Of a DNA stretch of 64,000 nt, positions 50,689 through 61,000 are shown in pieces. Origin of the DNA: Tubulanus polymorphus (taxonomy: Eukaryota; Nemertea; Palaeonemertea; Tubulaniformes; Tubulanidae); contig NC_134028.1 of NCBI RefSeq assembly GCF_964204645.1, positions 20,558,153-20,622,152 on the forward strand, given 5' to 3'. Position 1 is the first letter of the stretch; the number at the start of each line of letters is the position of its first letter. The notes beneath the pieces were generated by a model. That model was not told the origin of the DNA, ran no database searches, and saw only the letters and a list, made by a program, of their open reading frames with translations. Position numbers and translations under genes: made by a program.

Positions 50689-52088
50689 GACACGTCAGAT
50701 GAATTCGTAACAGACGTCATCACTGAGTGAAGGACCCGAGGTTTATCAGCTGGAAGGAATTCGAGATATATTATATTGGCACGAGCATTAACTCTTATAT
50801 ATTCTATCATTGAATTACAGGTTCTAGATGAGATATTTGATACTCTATTGATAGCACAAGCTTTTTAAATTGTATATTCGATACTCTAAGATTTCGAGTT
50901 TTAAATTCATGAAACGTAACACATGTTGACTCGGTATTGAGTTATCAAGTTACCAATTAGTTCGAGGTGAATTCTAAAAAAAAAAATCTCCTGGATGCAA
51001 AATGTCCCATGCTAGCAAATTGTGTCTATTCAAAACCGAAGGATGTAAATTGAAGGCAATTCCTTTTAGAATACGCCAAATGTAACCACGGTTGTGCCGA
51101 TGATTTGGCTGTATTTGTGGACATTTCGGTTAGATACACCAATCACCAATATCAGACATTGGTAGAAAACAACACCATCGCTCGGAATATCTTTCACCGA
51201 CTTATCTTTATTACGTACTACCATTGACTGAGTCCATGGTACTACGCAATAGTGTTGTAACACGGTCATTATAAGTTGGGTCATGATAAGTTTACAATGT
51301 TAACAATACTTTCTTCTAAAACTCTTGATAACGATGTAACACAAAACTTTTTGAAGTCTCGCGCGAGAAAACCAAAAGTTTTGAGGTCTCGCGCGAGAGA
51401 ACCACAATGTTTTGAATTCTCGCACGAGAAAACCAAAAAACGGGCCAATGTGAAATTTTTTAGTATGGCCCGAATCAGCCACCATAATATAAAAACGCGT
51501 ATAGCATAAGTTCGGAATAATAATTGTATAGAAAACCATGCAAAAATTGTTTGTTTCTCATCAGTTTCATTTTCCGCACGCGTCAAAAAAGTTCGTCGGT
51601 ATAAAAATGAAAAAAAATGCGCATCCCGCAGACAGAAATCTGGTCTCGTTTCTTTTTTTAAACTCTCCCCTACGCACCCCGATAAACTACCTGGTCACAC
51701 GTTTTTCTTTTTTTGCTTCACGGTTGCTACCCAATTGTTACTTAGAAGGAGTAATTCGATAACGAAGTGCAGCTTTACATTACATCATGATACATGGTCG
51801 TTAACGCCTAAATTTCCCTAATTAAAAGATAAAAAATAGTCGCTTGCCTTAATCAATTTTGGAATTCGGAATATGGCTTATCATTTTTCTCTTTTTTCAA
51901 AAGCAATGTAAAAATAGATAATATTTCCCTGCATCGATATTCAATAAGCCTATATCTTACTATAAGAGATGGGATCATAACGATCATCTTTTTAACCAAA
52001 AGATCTTTTTTTTCTATTTCGATACGTATATTGTTGTCAATTGGGTAAAAAAGCTATTTCGTCATCAGGTTGAGGAAATATTGTTTAG
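50689..52088. other. interval between GPCR exon and polycystin-like gene
   Basis: No coding exon I can support, although the missing GPCR exon (-) and the 5' exons of the polycystin-like gene (+) should lie here or beyond. It holds the TCTCGCGCGAGA repeat at 51,357-51,429. Confidence 0.5.
51357..51440. repeat. three spaced TCTCGCGCGAGA palindromes
   Basis: Units start at 51,357, 51,387 and 51,418 (period 30-31). Each begins with the 12-base palindrome TCTCGCGCGAGA (third copy TCTCGCACGAGA) followed by a similar A-rich spacer (AAACCAAAAGTTTTGA). Confidence 0.9.
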
Positions 52089-55000
52089 ACCGCATTTGCA
52101 ATGCCCATCTTCGGTGAACGAGTCGCAGAGATTTGAATGTACCGTTCAACTTGTTCAAGGCGTCAAAGCTAGAAAACTGGAAGTTGATCTAGATGACGGC
52201 ACCGTACTGAGATTCGACAATCAAGGTATCCAAAAATGACAAATTTTCAGCAACTCAATCGATACTGGGGCCGGTTGCTCAAAGGTTGGTTGAAATAACC
52301 GGTGGATAAGTCCCTAACCATCGGTTAGTTAACCACAGGTTAAATTCAGTTCCTCAAATCCTCGGTTTGCCAATCGGTGGTTCAGGTTCCTAAACCAGTG
52401 GTTAAATCATTAATTCACTCGTTGGCCCAGTTTTCATACGCCCTCTCGCACTTTGAATGGAGTCTGTTTTGATCGATAATGACAGGAAAATTGAAAAAAA
52501 GGGAATCCAATTTTAGAGAAAAAAAAATTCAACGCTTTTAATACTTGAAAGGTAATGTTGTGGCGCGATTTCTATCTGTGCCTCTTCCAAGGTCCTCTCT
52601 TACAAAATGAAACCTTTCTCATAAACATTCTTCCGAAAATTGATTTATTTAACTTTCTAATTCTTGACCAACCCAATTTATCCGACGGTTAAAAGTTTGA
52701 CCAACCTTTGAGCAACCGTTCCTAGGTATATGAAAATCACTCACTAACTTACTAACTAAACTCACTAACTGACAATTTGACTTGAACATTGCGTTGAACA
52801 TACGATCATTTCAATAACGTAAAACGTCTTCAGAAAAACTTGACACAAAAGTTAAGGTATAAGTAACTACATGGCCTAATAAAGCATGTACCGAGGCGGC
52901 TAGTGCTTAAGCAAACCCATGGTCACTCAAATCCTCAACAACGCCAGAGAGACTAGAGCAAACTAATTCTATTGTTTTATGTTCTTTCCATTATCTGATC
53001 TAAATTGCAGAGTCAACCGTGTTCTCAGTGGGAACGACCGAATGTCCGGAAAGCAATTGCACAACTGCAAGCATCACTAAAAAGCATTATCTACTTAATG
53101 ATATCATTAGATATCACGGCACCATAGGACAATATGAGATAGACGTTGGAAAAATCGGGGATTTCACATTCGAGGTGAGGTTTACATTTTCATCAATGCC
53201 CGGCAATCCATCATCGATGAAAAACCGAAATCAAGGACCCGATATCATAATTGTCTGTTATTATGATCACTTTTCATTTCTTATCTAACCTATTCAAAAT
53301 TTCTCCCAAAATTGATTAGGGAAAAAGGGCGCTGAAATCCCCTAATTAGAAACTACTTGGTTTAGGGTTTAGGAAAAATTAAGTTTATTTGAAAAAAATA
53401 CTACTGTTCTTCAGTGACACATCCTGACGAGATGTAATTTTGATGGCGCTGACATTTCAAATGTTCAAAGCTTTTGTTTTCAACGATAGATTATGTTACA
53501 TAAATACATAATAACCATTCTTGACAAACTTTACCTTTAATGAGTGATGGATTATACTGAAATATGAGTGATTGAAAAGCGAATATTGGAAGGAATTTTC
53601 ACACCGCGTGTATATTATCGTTTAGATACAGCGGCCCAGATGTCAACCTTGGAAGGTGTTTTGTTTCCGATCGTACCGTTGCATCGACCCTGTTTTAACG
53701 CAATGCTCGAAATCTGAATCAGTCTGGGCTTTGAAATGTCAGTCGCCATCGGTGTACAGTTTCCAAAAGAAAGCTTGCGTCGACAGCGCCGGGAAAGTGA
53801 AGATTCAAAGCTATTTCAAGAATTACGATAAAGCGATAAAGTACACAGATTCTTCAGGACGGTCGTTTCTATTTCGCAAGCGATATCGAAGACCGGTAGA
53901 CAGACGTTTCAGATAGTGACTGGTAACACTACCGTTCAGCCGGGCGATGTCATCGTCGTTCAAAGCCCGAGTGTGACGCTGAGAAAGTTTCCGATCACTG
54001 CATATACCTCCGTACTGAATAACGCGGCATCGAAATACGCAACACGCGATTACCGGATAATGGTTCAAGCTCATTTTCTTCGCGCTCTTGAAGTGCGATT
54101 CGCTCACACCTATACACCACAATCAACGAAGGATACGTTCAACGTGACCGCTTCGGTGTTCGGCGGTGAAAATTCAACGGTGACCGTCAACGTTCTTGTG
54201 CCGATTAGCAATGTGAAGATTGATTCACCTGCCGCCGGTAGGTTACACGCAGACGATAAGTATTAAATAACAGTGCAACAGCATTCATCACCAGGCTTAC
54301 TTACTAACAGATACACACTATCCGTGCAAGATGGATGACGGGAGAAATCCCACAATAGTTCAGTCAAAAGATGAAAAATTCTTGAATAGGAGATTATATA
54401 TGTTGAGAATTTTTATATATTCTGCTATTTCATTTTGTTTCTCAGTACGCCTGATGATGGCTAAACGTTGCTCAAAATATATACCCATCCATTCAAGAAT
54501 TTTTCATCTTTGACTGAATTATTGTGGGATTTCTCTCGTCTACTTACAAACAGTTCATGAACTGAGAAAACCTAATTTCTTTCTTTCATCGTAGCAAAAA
54601 CAAACGAAACAGTGACATTCTCAATACCGCCTCATTACGGCAGTGACGTGAAATATGTTTGGAAATTCTCCGCGAACGGTTCAGCGACGAATGAAACTAC
54701 CGAAAACCGAACTACTCGTTCGTACACAAAATCGGGCACCTACGACGTGTCTTTGAATGCCATGAATGATGTCAGTTTTGAAGGAGTTTCGGTAAGTATA
54801 AAAATGGGCACTTCCTGCCATCTTGTCCCTACGCTCGGAAAGCAAAACAAAGATAAATTGATGCCATTTGTGGTTTGCCCACAATTGTAATCTTTTGTAT
54901 ATTTTTGTATATTATATATTGAAGAAAAGCCGATTTGAGGGTTCAGAGACTTTCTGCCTCACGCAGAACTGACTGCTATTTGAGAGTATTTGCTACTCAT

Positions 55001-58000
55001 TTAGAGGAGTTCTACTTCTCTCAAAAATATCAAATTACTCTCAAAATCTGAGAACGTCTATTTTCAATTAAATCGCTATTTTTGGTATCGAGTAACCATC
55101 ATTTGTTTAAAAACTTCTACGTTTAGAGATATCAGGTAACAGTCACTCACATAATCTTATATATCCCGACAAGACATTACGTCTATGTACAGTCATTTGA
55201 TTGGCCAGTGGTTCGTCACACGTGCGGCAATAATATGCTACCTAATATGGGGATTTAGAAAGAAACTACTGGGGCCGGTCTTATAGAATTGTATTACCTC
55301 TAACCCGGGGGCTTACTTAATTCATTTTCGATTGAATTAGCCCCCGAGTTAAATGTAATACCGGTTCTATGAAATCGGGCCCAGGGATATATCTTATTGG
55401 ATAACTCTAATAAAGTATCGTCACGTGATCTTTACCTTTCAGGAACAAATCATAATTCAAGACGAGGTTCTGCAGTTGACGGTGAATGCAAGTAAACAAT
55501 TCATCAAATTGGGCGACTCCGTTGAGGTAGCCTGGTACATTTCTCAAGGTATATACTATTGACTTATCTCTTGTGAAAAATCCCTGAAATCTTAATTAAG
55601 TACATCAAGGAATGAGTGCTCAATCTGTGCTCGGCAAAATATAGGTACTGATGTTGAATGCGTAATGACGATGGAAGCTGATAAAACGGTTGGGATCAAA
55701 CCTGGAACTAAAAAATCGCAACAAAGTCATAACGGTAGATATCATAAATTTATTAGTTAATAGGCTCTCCGACAATGAAGATATTATTAATTACAAAACG
55801 ATAATGCTTGATTCGATCTCGGATCTCGGATCTCGGAATCAGCAAATCATCTTTGCGTTAACAGTCTGGGAGCCCAGCAGAACATTTAGCGTATAGACGA
55901 ACTGGTTACCAATGACCGAAACCATTATACATGGCAAATCTTTCAAAGATCCATTGGTAAAAACCAGAGTCTGGCATTTCATGACTCCTGTATTTACCTC
56001 ATGGGACCCGCCAAACAAGGGGTAAAAACTGATTAAAACAAAATTTTCATAGGCACCCATAACTACCAGTTGCATTCTAACGTCTACCCTAAAGTGATCT
56101 GGGCTCCTGGATTATGATATGTTATATCTCAATGTATCATAGGAATGGGCGGAACACTGGTTTATACATACGCAACACCTGGCAGCAGAACTGTAGTGGT
56201 AAACGCGACTAACATGGTCAGCTGGCAAGTGGCAAACTTCACCGCATATGTACAGGCACCTGTTGGAAAACTGACGATGGAATCGCCAGTAAACGTGGCT
56301 GTTGATACGTCGAGAACGCTGACTTTCACGACAAAGACTGGGACAGAATTGATATTGAACGCCACTATCGACGGCGTTTCAATAGCCGATGTTTCGTTGT
56401 TGCGAACAACGCCGACCATCAAAGGAAAAATCGTTATTCCGGGCCAGAAAAACGTCCACAACTATACACTTAATTTGACCGTCTACAACGATATAAGTGT
56501 TTCAACAGCCGTTTCGATGATAGAAGTCGACGTGCCTTTTACGGACACGGAGGTCCTTTCGGTGGACCGTTCGTTCGCTCCGACGGCCGAGGATGTGAAT
56601 GTTACCGTAGCGCCGGTAACAGCCACCCGGGTAACTGCACAATACGAGTTTGGAGACGGGACGCCGTCGGTTAACGACTGGTTCCAATCTAGCGACAATA
56701 CGACCGTCTCTACGTTGCATCGATTTTCTAATCCGGGCAACTTTACGATCAAAGCTACGCTGAAAAATCCGCTCGGAAGCGTGTTCAGGGAATTCGCGGT
56801 TCTCGTCCAACATCCGGTGAGAGCGATCAATTTCTCGTCGAATTCGCCGCTCGTTTTGCAACGTGATAAAAAAACTGACTTGCTGATACCGCTAAAAGGT
56901 AAATGTTTCAGCCGAATTGATTTGTGTTTTTAAAAATTTTCTATCTAAATGAAGTGTATCAAAACTGCTAATTCGTGCAAACCAACTATGGAATGTTGAC
57001 CGTTTTTTTTCCAATTGTATCTATCTTACGAAACTTAACGAATCTGACGGTGACATTTGCACCCATCCATTTTAGGAATGGTAGGGACGAACTTCATTGC
57101 TGCTGCTGGAATCCCGTTCCCAACGGATCCTATGTACGCAATTTGGGTAGACGATTATAATCTAACAGACAACGGACCTTTCACCCTCGACGACCGTCGA
57201 ATCAACTTCACCATTAACGAGCCAGGAACTTACCTGGTGCACGTGAATATTTCCAATCTAGTTAGTTTCCTCAACTACACACATCGAGTCGAGGCGGATA
57301 TAAAGATAGACAGCGTCAAATCCGCCTATTTTGGAGTTAATATCGCCAAAATCGGTGAAAACCTCAAGTTTGGAGCGACGGTTATGGGAGGATCACGGGT
57401 AAAATTGATTTTCGAATTTCAAGACGGATTGAACGAAACGGTTGACGCCGAAGTCGGCAAACTCAAGCAAGTGCAACACGCTTTTCAAACGGATGGCCAG
57501 TTTCTCGTCAACGTGACGGCGGTAAACAGCGTCAGTGTGTTATCAACGACGAACAACATCCCGATGGTTATTCAAATCCCAATCGATCACGTGGGGTTGC
57601 ATTTCATTACAACAACTAACGCCCCGATCCAGGAAATACCCCAAGGCGCCACCTACAACGCAAAATTCCAAGTGAAACTGGCAGAAAATAAACCTTTCCC
57701 GACTAATTCAACGTGCGCGATTGATTTCGGTGACGGCGAAAATGTAACGGAATTGATCGGCCAAAACGCCGCGCTCGGTCGAAGGAAAAGAAGGAGTTTA
57801 AGCCCTTCATTGTGCACAGTACCTGGTGGATGCGTTTTGATAGAAATTCCACACGTTTATAAAAACGGTAATCCATTTCAAGTTCGGGCAAACCTCACCA
57901 ACGCTGTCTCGCAGAAATCTTTGAATATTACGGCCAACATATATGCAAAAATTGTGAACTTAGGCTTTAAGATCATGTATCTCGATCCCTATATACCTGG

Positions 58001-61000
58001 ATCGGATAAGTTGCGCGGTGGTTGGATGTTAAACGGTAAACCGAATGCCTACCCGACTAGTTATGGAATCTATGGCGTTGCCACGCGCGACTGGGGCTCG
58101 CACATGCATTTAACGTGGAAATTCGGCGCAAAAACCAACGCCGTCATCTACAATAATCTAACATCGAGTGAACACGTGTTCAACACTCCGCAGACGATCG
58201 CGGTGGAGCTCTCGGCCTCAAACGTATTGAATGCTGCCACGGCACCGGTGCAAACCATCGAACTGAGATATCCCGTGGGCGATATTAATCTAATCGTGGA
58301 CCCAATCGTTATCAGGAATACGAGTATATCAGCGACATTGAAACTAGGAAATAACGCCGAAGGAGCTTGCTATTATATAGATTTCAAAATTGCTACGCCT
58401 TGTCGGGAGTACATGTACGGCGACGCCGCATCCTGTCAAAGCGGCGAACACGGTTCAAAAATAGCCGCTATAGCGCCTGATTGCAAGAAATTCTTCACTG
58501 CCAATGAACGCAGTCAATATAGCAATGGTATACAGTTGCCGAAAATGAAAATGATGACGGCCGCTTTTTATTCCGTTATACTGGACGCGGTAAACGTCGT
58601 TAGTCGTCGGACTTTACCGATCCCGTTAGTAGTTACCCGCGGGCCGTGTTATCCCCCGAATGTCACTCTTCAAATCCCGGACGTATGTGCGAATATGCGA
58701 TATCCTGACTGTGGGGACTATCGAAGATACCCAGGCGCCTTCGGCGTGCTACGATCGGAGAGTCTCGTCGTAAATTCCGTCCCGATTCTGAATTGTACTT
58801 CGTCGAAAATCGCCAATTACACTTGGACCATTTTCAAACAGGAAAACGGCGAGTTCGTCGAGATGACCGAAGACGAGTTGAACGGTACTGTACTATCGTC
58901 TTCTAGTTTGCGTATGATTTACTTCGCGCCTCGGTTTTTCTCGTACGGGAACTATCGGCTGGAATTGAACGTATCCATGCACGAAGAGCAGGGTATTTTC
59001 AAGGTTGTGTCTGGTGACATTTTCGTAATAAGAACGCCGTTAGTCGTCAACATCAAAGGCGGCTACGAGACAACTATGAAATGGTTCGCTAACGTGACGG
59101 TGTCCGTCGGTGATTCTACCTACGATCCCGACGATCCGGATAGAGACATGTCGAAGTTGAAATTCGATTGGTATTGCAAAAAATACTGCGAAACTTTCGC
59201 CACATATGACCAGTATTTTAACGTGATGAGTGAAGGGAGGTTGTGTAATCCAGGGGATTTGACTCCGTTATTAGATGCGGCCAGCGCCAGCCAGTCCAGT
59301 AGACCACTCACCACCGTCGGATGTGTCAAATACGCAGATGAAATACAATATCCAGGTAGGAATTGAATCTAGAACATATAAAATGTATGTACATAATGAA
59401 TGAATGTGTACTGTAATTCATAATGAAAACTGCAGAAACGACGAATTTCCTTTTAAGAAATCCGTTCTCCGTTTTGGCGCCCGCACCAAAACAACAACAA
59501 AAAACGAATTCTCTCTAAAAATCCATCCAGGCCATAACATCTAGTGTGTTTGGTCCTTTCGACCCTTGAAAACCGATGGAACTGGTATCTTATCTATGAA
59601 CAGTTAGAATTCCCTTTTTACAACTGCAGGTTTAATGTATGACGCAAAAGGCAAACGTATCGATACGGCCAGCTTCGTAGTTGATACCGCTAACTGGAAC
59701 GAAGCTTTCAACTTAACGTTGAAACTCATGGTACTGAAATATGACCCGTTTTGGGGCGGCCTGAGAGCAGCGTATTTTGAGCAGTCAGTATCAGTGGTTA
59801 ACGGTGACCCACCTGACATCAAAATGATGTAAGTGTTATCTTTGTAGTACGAATACAGTTAAGTCCCCTTCGTAGGACGTCTACCTTGTCCGCCGTAGAT
59901 CCCCAAGCGTACGCGGCTAAATCTAACATTTATAGGCTTTAAACCTTTTTAATTACAAGGGGTTTTTAAAAATTTTTTTTTCAATAACAAAATAATTGCT
60001 TCATCATATCAGCCTCGATTTTAAATCTAGTAACTTTCACAAGTTACTAATTCATCGTATTCATGATTTCTTTTGTTCCTAATTCATTATACTTTAATTT
60101 ATCCTATTTGTTGTTCTGTAATTATATATCTACTAAAGTTATATTCATCTTAATTTCTAGATCTCGTGATTTGAAAAAATTTATTTCTTCCGACATTTGA
60201 TTCAAATTCATTACAACTTTTTGCTTATTTTATGCAGTCCGTCCGAGGTTTTATGTGGATAATACTCAAACAATAATTTTGTTTTAAATACGATTTTCCG
60301 TTCCCTTCCGTTTTAAAACGTCCAAAATAGCTCATTTTTATTTTTTCCCTTCGTTCTCCCACTTTTTTGAAAAAAAATCCATACTCCGAGTAACTAAAAA
60401 CGACCTCGATAGCACACATGTAAACTATACGGAATCGATGACGTTTCTCAAAAAAAACTTCAAGACACATTTTCGGTAATTTCTGCAAAACCTTTGCGTA
60501 AATTTTGGTAATCGTTTTTGTTTTTAGATGTGTTACGAACTGTCAAACTAAAATGAATCCCAGCAGCCGATTTTCAATAGGAACGACCATCACAAATTTC
60601 CCGGGGCTTCGCGATTTCGGTTTCGAGTAAGTTTATACGACCCTTCTCCAATCATAGGTAATGATAATCAAATCATTCGATGTTTTCCAGATAATCCGAA
60701 GTAATAGGTAACAAACTGGATAAGGCGTGAAGATACACAACATCCGTATAAGATAAACATGCGGGAGAAATCCCATAATAAATTCAGCCAAAGGTCATAA
60801 GTTCTAGAATGGAAGTGTATATTACAGTTGTGTTGTTACAGCGCACATGATAAATAACAGTGGCCCCTACTTCGTCGGCGCCAACAAAGTAAAATGCGAT
60901 GATGGATTTTCGCAAGGTCGAATGCTCAAAACTATGGAAGACCTCAGACGACATACGAGATATGAGATATAACATACGAGATATGAGATGCAACATACGA

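Noticed and set aside
56162-56861. Long minus-strand open frames opposite the PKD exons
   Set aside because: The plus strand has phase-consistent exons with PKD motifs; the antisense frames are shadows.
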